64,000 nt of DNA, from positions 7,927,466 through 7,991,465 of the forward strand of contig NC_135724.1 in NCBI RefSeq assembly GCF_964656455.1, read 5' to 3'. Each line of letters starts with the position of its first letter. Positions within the stretch are counted from its first letter, which is position 1. Origin of the DNA: Halichoerus grypus. Its lineage: Eukaryota; Chordata; Mammalia; Carnivora; Phocidae. The notes beneath the pieces are model-generated. The model was not told the DNA's origin, ran no database searches, and saw only the letters and a list, made by a program, of their open reading frames with translations. Positions 47,626 through 58,954 of the stretch are shown here, piece after piece. The position numbers and the translations under genes were made by a program.

Positions 47626-48242
47626 CAGAGTTGCAGCACGAATCACATTCACACTGCATATGTGTCAGACCTTATTCTTAGCCCCAGTTACTTGCTTCAA
47701 CACTAATTTCAGCCCCTGTCTCTATCAAGTATTTTTTTTAATTTACATCTTTTTCTTTGATGAGTTTCAGATCCTAGAAGGACTGCCTATTTGTTGTAAC
47801 AAGTGGGACAACACAGCATGAGGGTGAATAAAGGCAAGGCTTGTCCTCTCTCTTTGTCCCACCTTCCTTCAAGCCCAGGCTAAGGCATCTCTATATTTCC
47901 GCGTGACCGGTGGCCTCGCTCCCTTCCTTGTGCTTTTATTTTCTGGCCACCTTGCTCTCCCCAGTGCAAGGACCCCTGTGGTTTGCTGCAGAGCTAGACC
48001 TTATCCAGGTCGCAAAGGCAACAGGGCAGGCCAGCTCATTTCCCCCTTTCATTCTTGCGTGTCAGACTTGACCGCAATGTTTGCAGAACGTTACTAATAG
48101 ATGAGAGACATCACACCCCGCCTCCCATCCTCATGTTACCGTCCCCCCCCAATATCTGGCCACTCTAGCTCTGATCCCACCATCTAGTAATTGTGTCTTC
48201 TTATCACTCACAAAACCGGACAAAATGAGGCTGAGTTGCTTG

Positions 48243-48470
48243 GCATTCATTCATCAGAATCACCCAGAGGGTTTGCTAATAAACACTCGCTCCTGGGTCC
48301 CACCCTTAGAATTTCTTTTTTTTTTTTTTTTTTTTTTCCACCCTTAGAATTTCTGATTCAGTAGGTGTGTGTGTGTGGCGGGGGGGGACACCCAAGAATT
48401 TGTATTTCTAACAAGCTCACTGGTGATGCTGATGTTGCTCACTTGGGGACCACACTTTAAGAACTATAGG
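48243..48470 (-). mobile_element. MER5-type DNA transposon, interrupted
   Basis: 'atcagaatcacccagagggt', 'tttctgattcagtaggtgtg', 'gaatttgtatttctaacaag' and 'ggggaccacactttaagaac' match a MER5A/B non-autonomous hAT-Charlie element read in reverse. A tail-only insertion lies inside it at 48317-48337. Confidence 0.8.
48300..48354 (-). mobile_element. Tail-only retroinsertion: poly(T) between perfect 17-bp repeats
   Basis: The 17-mer ccacccttagaatttct is at 48300-48316 and again at 48338-48354, with 21 T between. The MER5 host shows the pre-insertion state, because its consensus has this stretch only once and without a T-run. It is the minus-orientation twin of the case at 18685. Confidence 0.85.
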
Positions 48471-50045
48471 TCTACATAATTTCTAAATTTGCTTAGGTTT
48501 TGACCATTCATGATTGGGAATAACAGTGGTGGTCACTATCAGTTAACTGCCAATAAAATTGTAGTTTTGCACTCTTGATGAGGACTAAGATGGACGATGC
48601 TCATGATCTATCTACCAGCATCTCATGACCAGGTCTGCCTGGAGCTTGATATGACTACAATATTGGTTCTGTTTTCCATTTAAATATATGATGAACTTGA
48701 ATGTCTAGTGTTTACATTTTAGAAATCTGTAGAGACATGAAAGCCAATTTGCATGCGATCCGATTCCTGAATGAGCTTGTCATTTAACATAATAATGTTC
48801 CAGAATAACCTGCCTAGGGGTGTGAATCTCCAATAACCTACCCTGCCTTGTAAAATATTGATCCTTAAGGTTGATGATAATGGGACTACAGTGATTGATA
48901 AATGGGATTTATACTCTAATTCCGGATCTCAGAAAATTAAACCAAAAAGGAATTTATTTGGGCTGTGTAGCTTGTTTTTAGTGAGAGCAGTGGCTGCAAA
49001 ATTTATGTTTCTTATCTATTATTCTGCAAGGTTCATGGGTTCTGAGGGAAATAATCCTATTTTCTTGCTTAACAAATACAGGGTAAGCTCATTAATTACA
49101 CTGAGATTAATGTGGCATTTAGTGCAGACACTAAAAAGTGCACCGCATTGAGTATTTGACCTTTTACATTATTAAAACTTAAAATGGGCTAAAATTTAAC
49201 ATGCAGCACAAATCCGAAAATAGAATTAGCATGCTTCTGAAAGTTTTTATATTTTATTCAGCTGCCTTCCAATAAGAATTTATTGGCAGCAAAATCATCT
49301 AAGAAAACACAAATAAAACAAATTTTTAAAACTGTATGAATACCATTAAACACATTCCTGTTACACTAATTGTAATAGAACAAGTAATTCTCATTGGCTC
49401 GGGCTCTACTAGGTTAGAGGACTAAAAAGAGCCCAAATAAGGAACATTTAAGTGAGATGACAGATTTTAGTTTAAAACTTTGAAATACACCCAAGAAATC
49501 TTGAAGGAAAAGTAAACAGTAAAGCATACAACCTAATTTTCCTTTTTAGTATACACAAACATACACACAACATAGTTTTCAAAACCAAACAATTAATAAT
49601 TAAGGGAAATTATTATGAAATCCATTCCCTTAATAATAAAATGAAAAAGCCTGTTTCAAAGGGCAGACACAATTCAGATTACTTTTCTTAATAGTTTCTT
49701 CATATATTTGTCCCCTAAGACGTTTCAATTAAGCCTGCAAACCCTTAGTCAAAGCTTTAAGAAAATGTGTATTGCTTGTTAACTGACAATTCACAAAGAT
49801 TTCCTGTACATGCTTTATGTTAAATCAGGATTTATTGGGAAGGAAACCTTCTTGGAAATACTATGGTCTGCTTGGCATTTTTCTTTTGTTTCTCTATGTG
49901 TGTATGAGCAGTCCCTTAACAGTGTAATGGTTTTATGTAGTGTTGAATGAAGCCTAGTGAGCTGTGGAAACAGGTTCAATCAAAATTATAGCTCCACCTA
50001 CTTTGCATGTGGCTATATGTATTTTTAAAAGGGCTGCATCTATTT

Positions 50046-50118
50046 TATTTTGCATATTTATTGCAAAATAAATATATCAATAATATTGATGGATAATATT
50101 AATTTCCATCAATATTAT
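50046..50118. repeat. Two adjacent inverted repeats
   Basis: tattttgca (50046-50054) pairs with tgcaaaata (50062-50070), and ataatattgatgg (50080-50092) pairs perfectly with ccatcaatattat (50106-50118) across a 13-base loop. The DNA is AT-rich, so chance is possible. Confidence 0.7.
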
Positions 50119-50734
50119 CTCTTGGATCATTACTTCTTGTCCCTCGCTTCTTTCATGGAACCTCTCAAGACTTTGAAGAGCTCCTTCGGACCCTTGTCCT
50201 CGTAGCTCCATCTTCCATGATAGGATATAAAGCCACCCGTGTAAGTGCTCGTGCACTCTTGCCCTCAGCTTGTGGTATACATACTGTTAGATAATGAACC
50301 GCAAGGGCAGGAACTGTGTCTCCTTCTGTGCTGTACAAGTTCTGACTTACTGATAGCACTTCATCATCATAATCATGCAGTGAGTGGGGTTCAAACCGCT
50401 CCGCCCAGAGTTTCCATTTTGACAGTGAAAGGCTACCGAGTAGGGTCTGCTCTAGAGTGAGGCCCTTGCTTCACCTTACTTCTGGAGCAGAAATTGATTG
50501 TGACTCTTCTCCTTTGTTAAACTTCTCCAGTCTTCATTTCTATCCAACCCTGCAGACACTCCCCTCAGTAGATACCCCTCACTGAAGTCAAGGTTAGAGG
50601 AAATTTATGACTCACGCATAACACCAATCCCAACTGGTGGTCTGTGTCAATATATGAGATGGTAGAGCAAGCATATATGTGAATATGAAAAATCTTGGCT
50701 TAAGGTTTCCTGAGGAAGCTTAAGAAGTAGCTTG

Positions 50735-51140
50735 GCTTCCGGTTATAAGATAAGTAAGTCCTAAGGATGTATAGGACAGCATGCGCCCACAGTTAACAAT
50801 ACTGTACTGTATGTTGGGAAGTTGCTAAGACAGTAGATCTTACCAAAAAAAATTTTGTGTTAAATAGTAAGACAAACAAACAAAACAAAACAAATAAAAA
50901 AAAACCCACAGGAAGCAATCTAAATGTGTGACAACGGGAGTTGATTATATCAATTATGTTAGAGACATAGTGCCTAGAACATTATATAGCCATTATAAAT
51001 GATTGTACAAGGATATTAATGATGTAGGAGAATACCCATGGCATATTGCTAAGGAAAGGCAGTTTAAAAAGGTAACTAAAGGTATGATTCACTGAGTAAA
51101 AAAAACAAAAACAAACTAAACAAAACTAAAAAAGGCTTGA
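50735..51140 (+). mobile_element. Ancient L1M 3' fragments
   Basis: 50735-50850 ('tataagataagtaagtccta', 'gaagttgctaagacagtaga') matches the 3'UTR of L1MA-type elements. 50905-51140 ('ggaagcaatctaaatgtgtg', 'tatagccattataaatgatt') matches another L1M 3' region. They may be two insertions or one rearranged one. Confidence 0.6.
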
Positions 51141-51298
51141 CATATCTTTATATCTAAATACCAACACAATTGTCTCTGGGAGATGAATTTAAAAAATTTT
51201 ATTTTATTTTCGTTTCTCATTTTATTCTTAGTGATCTTTTCTTTTTCCAAATTTCCTTCAATCCATACATTATTTGAATCAGAAGTATATGTAAATTT

Positions 51299-51500
51299 GG
51301 GACATCTGGGTGGCTCACTTGGTTGAGCATCTGCCTTTGGCTCAGGTCATGATCCCGGGCTCCTGGGATTGAGTCCCGCATCAGGTCCCTTGCTTAATGG
51401 GGAGTCTGCTTCTCCCTCTGCCTGCTCTGCCTGCCACTTCCCCTGCTTGTGCTCTCTCCCTCTCTGACAAATAAATAAATAAAATCTTTTAAAAAAAAGC
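51299..51500 (+). mobile_element. Can-SINE, older subfamily
   Basis: Head 'gggacatctgggtggctcac', 'ggttgagcatctgcctttgg' and an AAATAAATAAATAAAATC tail. Target tatgtaaattt at 51288-51298 and 51501-51511. Confidence 0.94.
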
Positions 51501-51661
51501 TATGTAAATTTTAAATGTAAGTTGCTTGAATAAATACTTTTGGAGAATTTATAATATTCTAATTATATAGTCCTAAAATATGCCAGATTCAGTTTATTGC
51601 TTAACCAACTTCCCATTTGCCCTTTTGTTCTTGTGATAAGAATCCATAATGGGAATCTTTT

Positions 51662-52829
51662 TTTTAAATCTTATTTTATTATGTTATGTTAATCACCATA
51701 CATTACATCATTAATTTTTGATGTAGTGTTCCATGATTCATTGTTTGCGTATGACACCCAGTGCTCCATGCAATACATGCCCCCTTTAATACCCATCACC
51801 AGGCTAACCCATCCTCCCACTCCCCTTCCCTCTAGAACCCTCAGTTTGTTTCTCAGAGTCCATAGTCTCTCATGGTTCGTCTTCGCCTCCGATTCCCCCC
51901 CTTCATTTTTCCCTTCCTACTATCTTCCTTTTTTTTTTTTAACATATAATGTATTATTTGTTTCAGAGGTACAGGTCTGTGATTCATCAGTCTTACACAA
52001 TTCATAGTGCTCACCATAGCACATACCCTCCCCAATGTCTATCACCCAGTCACCCCATCCCTCCCACCCCCAACCACTCCAGCAACCCTCAGTTTGTTTC
52101 CTGAGATTAAGAATTCCTCCTATCAGTGAGATCATATGATACATGTCTTTCTCTGATTGACTTATTTCACTTAGCATAATGCCATCTAGTTCCATCCACG
52201 TTGTTGCAAATGGCAAGGTTTCATTTTTTTGATGGCTGCCTAATATTCCGTGGTATATATATATACCACATCTTCTTTATCCATTCATCTGTTGATGGAC
52301 ATCTTGGCTCTTTCCATAGTTTGGCTATTGTGGACACTGCTGCTATAAACATTGGGGTGCACATAGCCCTTCGGATCACTACATTTGTATCTTTGGGGTA
52401 AATACCCAGTAGTGCAATTGCTGGATCATATGGTAGCTCTATTTTCAACTTTTTGAGGAACCTCCATACTGTTTTCCAGAGTGGCTGCGCCAGCTTGCAT
52501 TCCCACCAACAGTGTAGGAGGGTTCCCCTTTCTCCACATCCTCACCAATATCTGTCGTTTCCTGACTTGTTAATTTTAGCCATTCTGACTGGTGTGAGGT
52601 GGTATCTCATTGAGGTTTTGATTTGGATTTCCCTGATGCCAAGCGATGTTGAGCACTTTTTCATGTGTCTGTTGGCCATTTGGATGTCTTCTTTGGAAAA
52701 ATGTCTGTTCATGTCTTCTGCCCATTTCTTGACTGGATTATTTGTTCTTTGGGTGTTGAGTTTGATAAGTTCTTTATAGACTTTGGATACTAGCCCTTTA
52801 CCTGATATGTCATTTGCAAATATCTTCTC
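51662..52829 (-). mobile_element. Carnivore L1 with composite 3'UTR, 5'-truncated
   Basis: From 52829 leftwards the minus strand reads ORF2 C-terminus: [16 protein letters not shown], then Gly-Ile-Tyr-Pro-Lys-Asp-Thr-Asn, with several frame breaks. It goes on through a first 3'UTR module ending in an internal A-run (51929-51940), then a second module (51662-51928) ending 'gattaacataacataataaa'. The target ccataatgggaatctttt (51644-51661) recurs at 52830-52847 with one mismatch, so the whole 1.17 kb arrived as one insertion. Confidence 0.93.
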
Positions 52830-53227
52830 CCATAACGGGAATCTTTTGATCACAAGGAAGTTAGGATTCCCGCTTAACCAAGGAGATAAAAATGATAATA
52901 AGCAAATCATAGCAGTTCTCTTTCTCTTTGCCACTGACTTATTTTTCCAGCCTCCCTTGAAGACAGGGATGCCCATATGTCAAAATTCTGGCCCATAAAA
53001 TAGAAGTCTCTATGGTAATTCTGGAAAGATTTCCTTCACTGATTAAATATTAATAAGCCCTCAATGAAAAAATTTTTGTCTGTTCCTCCTGCTACATGTC
53101 TTGAAAGGGAATGCGATGCCTGGAGCTACAGCAATCTATTGTGAGCATGAGGTATAAACATGAAGGTGGAAAGGAAACATGCCAAGAACAGTAGAATAGA
53201 GGTTTTCTTCCTTTTCTGTAGCCAAAT

Positions 53228-53425
53228 CCTCTTCTACCTCCTTATTATAAGTACACTTTGATTACATTTAGGGCTCAGGTGGATAAACTGGGATGGTCTC
53301 ACCATCTCAAGAGCCTTAACTTAGTCACACTTGTAATGTCCCTTTTGCCGTGTAAGGTAACTCATTTACAGGTTCTGGGGATTTGCATGCGATGTAGACA
53401 TCCTGGGGGAGCCACTCATCAGCTT
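53228..53425 (-). mobile_element. Old LTR fragment, MaLR-like
   Basis: 'ctttgattacatttagggct', 'accatctcaagagccttaac', 'taatgtcccttttgccgtgt' and 'tttacaggttctggggattt' follow the reversed 5' half of an MLT1-type LTR. Confidence 0.55.
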
Positions 53426-53574
53426 CTCACAACAGCCTTAGACAAAGAAGTGAAAATAATACTGGTACTATCCGTTTTGTGTTCCATGCATTATCCTAAG
53501 ACATTGAAAACCAGGAATAAAAGTAATATTTAGATGACAACATATTTACTCACTTAATATTTGTATACATATGT

Positions 53575-53710
53575 GATCAATGCCATCCATATTATTCTCA
53601 TGTGACAGATGAAGATAACAAAGCACAGAGAAGTTAAAAAACTTGCCTAAGATCCTAAAGCTTGTAAGTGGCAGAGCAGATATATGATCCTAAACAGAAG
53701 CCCCTACTTT
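53575..53710 (-). repeat. MIR SINE
   Basis: 'attctcatgtgacagatgaa', 'agcacagagaagttaaaaaa', 'cttgcctaagatcctaaagc' and 'ttgtaagtggcagagcagat' match reversed MIR closely. Confidence 0.85.
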
Positions 53711-54599
53711 TCATCTATGCTACTTGCCACATCAAACTTTTGGGACTGCTGTTTCATGGGTTGCTGGGAGGGTATAATTGAATTAGATTCTCTCTATATT
53801 TCAAGTTCTAAAGTGTGGGGTGCTTTCCAACCCAAGTGTGTAAACATTTTGCCCAATGAGAACAACTCCAAAGGCATGTCTGCTCTATCAACAACATCAT
53901 TAAAACCGACATCTCAAAAGTCATCGATCATGTTCTTTGGAAAGAGTGTAGTGCAGGACACAGTCACACATTTGAGGTACGGACTTCAAGATATGAGTAA
54001 TGACCTTTCTACACTGTCCAGAATGAACGAACTGTTCGGATGTTAAGTCCAAGAGGCCAGGTTAAATGACAGATTCGGGATAATGAGCCACTTTAAAGAG
54101 GAGGCCCCATGTCTTTCAGAGGCCATTTGCATAAATGCATTTTAAAAACCTAGAATCCTGAAGCTGCTACAGACCTCAAATAGAACAAGTCTGGAGAAGA
54201 GAAAATATTCACATGAACCTTTTTTCCCCAAATCATCAATTCCGACAAAATAAAGTAACAAAGCTTTTTGTGTTACAGCAAGCCTATTAGACATGTGTAC
54301 AGATAAAGCACATTGCCTGAGTCAGGTTTAATAATAGCACTTAATTTCTTCCCCAGAAACAATGGGTAATTTCTGAAGCATAAGTGATTTCTGAAAAGAG
54401 GCGAAATAAATGTAGAAATGATTTAGTTTCTTTGTTATAAGCAGTTTGAAAATATAATGGGGAAGAGCAGAAACTAAATGTAATATAGAACAAATTTTAA
54501 AATCTCATTTAATGAGAAACCACTCAGTAAGTACCTAAAGAAAAAGGTTAAAATACTTTGAAATTAAGGAAACTCATAGATTAGTGGCTTTAGATTTCA

Positions 54600-55660
54600 T
54601 TTACTGTTTCCGTGCCATAGAAAGAGAAAGCCACATCGAATGGCTCTAATCTTTGTGTTTTTACCGCACATACAGGACCAAAGAAAAACTAAAAATAGTA
54701 AAAATAACTCCATAAAGAGAAGCTAAAGTGCCAACGTTTCTTTCCTGCTGCTTTCAATTTCTTGCCTTAAAATCGTATGTACTGGGAGCGGACTCTCGCC
54801 CCTTGAAAGACAGCTATTATAATTACTTTTATTTGCTTTTATATTATAGGCAAATGGTTTGGAGAATCAAGTCGTGCAGTGAAGTGTGGCGGGTTTTCCA
54901 GCTGATGGCAGCTGAGCACGGGAGCACCGAGGTGTGCGGGAACCAGGATGGGGGGCTTGGTCATTAAGGTGCCACACAAACGACTGACTCTCAGGATGGA
55001 ACCACGCCTCAGATGTATTACGCTGCATCTTCCACAAATGACTGAAGCAGCCTGATTGTTCAAGACATTGATTCCGCATGATGAAACCATTCCAGTTCAA
55101 TCTCGTGGCCAAAGCTTGTTGCTAAAGTCGTTTCAGTGACAGACCTACTTGACTTGTTGGGGGCACTTCCTGATCTTGGGTGCCAGGGAGGAGACCATCG
55201 GAGACATTCGAGCAGCGCTCAAGAAGGATGTGTATCTTTTGTTTTATGCGGAGGTCGATGGAGAAACACTTCCCATCTTTTTTGCTTTTCTCTGGAGTGG
55301 ACAATTTCAGGGATTTCAGAAAGAAATCTCCACGCCCATTCGTGGCCTTTTGGGTCATAGGCCAAGTCAGAGTGAATGACTTCATTTATTTACAAAACAA
55401 GACTAGGTGTTCCCTGATTTAAGAGATGTGATCTTCTTTCTCATCTAGTGTTCAGCATATTGCTGCTGACAAACAAAGCTCTTAAAAAGATAAGAATTTC
55501 TAATTTTGTGACAACTGAATGGATTCTGGAAAAACAAGATAAAAGTGTGTAAAATGTCAAGTGAAGAAGTGTTTCCTTTCAGCTCACAACTCCAATCTCT
55601 TGCCTACAGGTCATTATATTAGTAATAATAGCAAAAGTAGCGATTACTGTAACAATGTAC
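54600..55660. other. Repeat-free intronic stretch of unknown role
   Basis: About 1 kb without recognisable repeats, moderately GC-rich between 54.85 and 55.4 kb, where several frames stay open on both strands (for example 55122-55385 minus, 55149-55379 plus). None shows a domain, and no paired splice sites convince me. A conserved non-coding element is possible but not shown. Confidence 0.3.
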
Positions 55661-55678
55661 TAGGGTTCATGATTTTTT

Positions 55679-55875
55679 TTTTTTTTAAAGATTTTATTTA
55701 TTTATTTGAGAGAGAGAGAGAATGAGAGACAGAGAGCATGAGAGGGAGGAGGGTCAGAGGGAGAAGCAGACTCCCTGCCAAGCAGGGAGCCCGATGCGGA
55801 ACTCGATCCCGGGACTCCAGGATCATGGCCTGAGCCGAAGGCAGTCGCTTAACCAACTGAGCCACCCAGGCGCCC
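55679..55875 (-). mobile_element. Can-SINE, young, inserted into the target copy of an older SINE
   Basis: Minus-strand element with a T-run at the left and head 'gggcgcctgggtggctcagt'. Its target agggttcatgatttttt is at 55662-55678 and 55876-55892; the latter copy is also the left duplication of the neighbouring SINE. Confidence 0.95.
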
Positions 55876-55892
55876 AGGGTTCATGATTTTTT

Positions 55893-56097
55893 AAAAAAGA
55901 TTTTATTTATTTATTTTAGCGAGAGGGAGCGTGAGTGGGGGGAGGAGCAGAAGAGGAGGGAAAAGAATCCCATGGAGACTCTACCCTACATAGGGTGCAG
56001 AGCCTGGATGCGGGGCTCGATCTCCTGACCCTGAGATCATGACCTGAGCGAAACCAAGAGCCGGACATTCAACCAACTTAACCACCCAGGCACCCCT
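55893..56097 (-). mobile_element. Can-SINE, older, sharing its target site
   Basis: Minus-strand element of the older 'cttggtttcgctcaggtcat' type. Its right duplication, agagttcatgattttta, is at 56098-56114 and differs from the left copy by one G-to-A change near its start and by its last base. Confidence 0.93.
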
Positions 56098-57737
56098 AGA
56101 GTTCATGATTTTTATAATCATATTCAATTCTGTGTATAAGCCAATGCCTTGCTAAAAATGCTTTTAGTTCTATTTTGCACATTAGAAAACAGGGATTTTA
56201 TAGTTAAGTTTTCTGCCTCCCACCGTGTAGCCAGCCCTCCAACAAAGGTGATCTGCCTCAAAACTCATGCTCTCATCTCCTCTGCTGTGAAGAATGGCAA
56301 CAGGAATGAGTAGCAGCTAAATAACATAAAGTGAAAATGCTTGTCTCTCTCACCTAAACATTTAGAAATGGCAATAAGCAGAATTTTGCTTTCTGAAATT
56401 TTAAGTATTAATAATGATAATATCAATGAAATAACATATGCTAGTATTGCTTTAATTTATTTAAGAGATTCCAAAAGCATACAAAACAGAAAACAAAAAG
56501 TTTCCTTTCTTGTAAAATCTATAAGATAAACTTCTGGCATTTCAGACAACCCAAATTTGAACAGAGATTTGAAAACATATTCTAACGTGCAAATGCTATA
56601 TAATTAGTATAGACCTAATTTTTTTAGAGCACTTTGAGTTCCCCAGTGAAACTGAGGGGAAGATTCCCCATATATCCTCTGCCTTTACACACCCACAGCC
56701 TCCCCCACAATCAACATCATCCTCCGGTGTTACATTTGTTACAACAGATGAACCTACATTTACACGTCATTATCACCCAGAGTCCGTGGTTTGCATTATG
56801 ATTCACTCGATGTGTACATTCTATGGGTCTGAACAAATGTATAAAGATATATACCCATCCTTATAGTATCATACAGAGTATTTTCAATGCTCTAAAATTC
56901 CTCCTTGCTCTTCCTATTCATTCCTCCTCCTCCCAACCCCTGGAAACCACTGATCTTTTTTACTCAAGAGTTTTGCCTTTCCCAGAATGTCATATAGTTG
57001 GAATCATAAGGATGTAGTCTTTTCAGACTGGCTTTTTTCATTTAGTAATATGCATTTGAGGTTCTTCCAACTATTTCATGGCTTCATAGCTCATTTCTTT
57101 TTGGTATTGAGTAAAATTCTGCTGCCTGGATGGACCACCATTTACTTATCCATCCATTCACTCACTGAAGCATCTTGGTTGCTTCAAGTTTTGTCAATTA
57201 TAAATAAACCTGCTACAAATATCTGTGTGCAGATTTTTGTGTGGACGTAAGTTTTCAATTCTCTTGGGTAAATATCAAGAGGCATAATTTCTGGATCTTA
57301 TGGTAGGAGTATATTTAGTTTTGAAAGAAACTGCCAAACTGTTTTCCAAAGTGGCCGTACCATTTTGTATTCCCACCAGCAATGAATGAAAGTTCTTGTC
57401 ACTTCATGTTCACACCAGAATTTGCTGTTGTCATAATCCTGGAGTTTGGCATCCTGACAGGTGAGTAGGAGCATCTCATTGTTTTGTAATTTGCATTTCT
57501 CTGATGACATCAAATGGGGCATCTTTTCACATGCTTATTTGCCATATGTACATCTTCCTTAGTGAAGGGTCTCCTAAAATCTTTGGATCATTTCTTAATC
57601 TAGTTTTTTTTTTTTTTTTTTTTTTATTGTTGAGTTTTAAGAGTTCTTTAAGAGTTTAAGAGTTCACAGTCCTTTATCAGATGTGTCTTCTGTAAATGTT
57701 TTCTCTTGGCTTTCACAGAGCAGAAATTTTTAATTTT

Positions 57738-57923
57738 TTTTTAAGATTTTATTCATTTATTTGACAGAGAGAAAGAGCACAAGCAGGGGGAGGGGCAGAG
57801 AGAGAGGGAGAAGCAGGCTCCCTGCTGAGCAGGGAGCCCGATGCAGGGCTCAATCCCAGGACCCTGGGATCATGACCTGAGCCGAAGGCAGACACTTAAC
57901 CAACTGAGCCACCCAGGTGCCCC
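57738..57923 (-). mobile_element. Can-SINE inside the L1M
   Basis: Minus-strand element, head 'gggcacctgggtggctcagt'. Perfect 15-bp target gaaatttttaatttt at 57723-57737 and 57924-57938. Confidence 0.95.
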
Positions 57924-58700
57924 GAAATTTTTAATTTTAGTGATGTCCAGCATATCAATTATTTTCTTAATGGATCACAGCTTTGGTGTTGTGTCTAAGA
58001 AGTCATTGCCACACCTAAATTCATCTAGGGTTTCCTCCCATGTAAACTTGCAGAAGTTTTATAGTGCTGTGTTTTACACTTAGGGGTGTGATCCATTTTG
58101 AGTTAATTTTTGTGAAGGATGTAAGATCTGTGTCTAGAATCCTTTTTTTTTTTTTTACATGTGGATGTTCAGTTGTTCCAGAAGCATTTCTTGAAAAGAC
58201 TATCCTTGCTCCATTGTGTTGCTTTTACTTCTTTGTCAAAAATCAGTAGGTTATATTTAAATAGGTCTATTTCTGAGATCGCTGTTCTGTTCCATTGATC
58301 TATTTGTCTGATTCTTTTGCTAATACCAAACTGTCTTGATTACTGTAGCTTTATAATAAGTCTTGAAGTTGGAGAGTGTTATCATTCAATCTTGTTTTTT
58401 TCCTCTCAATATTATGTCATCTATTCTGGATGTTGGCCTCTTTACATAAACTTTAGGATCAGTTTGTCAATATCTATAAAATAATTTGCTAGAATTTTGA
58501 TTGGAATTGCATCAAGTTGGTAAGAACTGGCATCTTGACAACATTGAGTCTTCCTGCCATGAACATGGACTATTTTTCCATTTATTTCGTTCTTTGATTT
58601 CATTTATCAGAATTTTGTAATTTTCCTCACACAGATCTTAGACATATTTTGTTAGATTTATACCTAAGTATTTAATACTTTTGGATGCTGTGAGTGGTAT

Positions 58701-58746
58701 TTTTTTTATTTTTTAAAATTTTTTTATTATTATGTTATGTTAATCA
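58701..58746 (-). mobile_element. Extremely short L1 3'-end insertion
   Basis: About 46 bases: a T-rich run and then 'attatgttatgttaatca', which is the reversed terminal sequence of the carnivore L1 3'UTR. It is flanked by gtgagtggtatt at 58690 and 58747. Confidence 0.75.
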
Positions 58747-58758
58747 GTGAGTGGTATT

Positions 58759-58954
58759 TTTTTAAAAAGATTTTATTTATTTATTTGACAGAGAGAGACA
58801 CAATGAGATAGGGAACACAAGCAGGGAGAATGGGAGAGGGAGAAGCAGGTTTCCCGTGGAGCAGGGAGCCTGATGCGGGGCTCGATCCCAGTACCCTGGG
58901 ACCATGACCTGAGCCGAAGGCAGACGTTTAACAACTGAGCCACCCAGGTGCCCC
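58759..58954 (-). mobile_element. Can-SINE inserted beside the L1 scrap, at the same target
   Basis: Minus-strand element, head 'ggggcacctgggtggctcag'. Its flanks tgagtggtatt at 58748 and 58956 are the second and third copies of the target used by the L1 scrap. Confidence 0.94.

Noticed and set aside
52619..52630. Possible Trp-His-His segment of the preceding DOK6 exon
   Set aside because: The match lies in L1 ORF2 sequence and the flanks do not continue as DOK6.
57601..57626. Long T-run considered as a third tail-only insertion
   Set aside because: No direct repeats flank it; it lies in a T-rich part of the L1M. The A/T-runs at 29460, 37407, 21895 and 25890 also lack flanking duplications.
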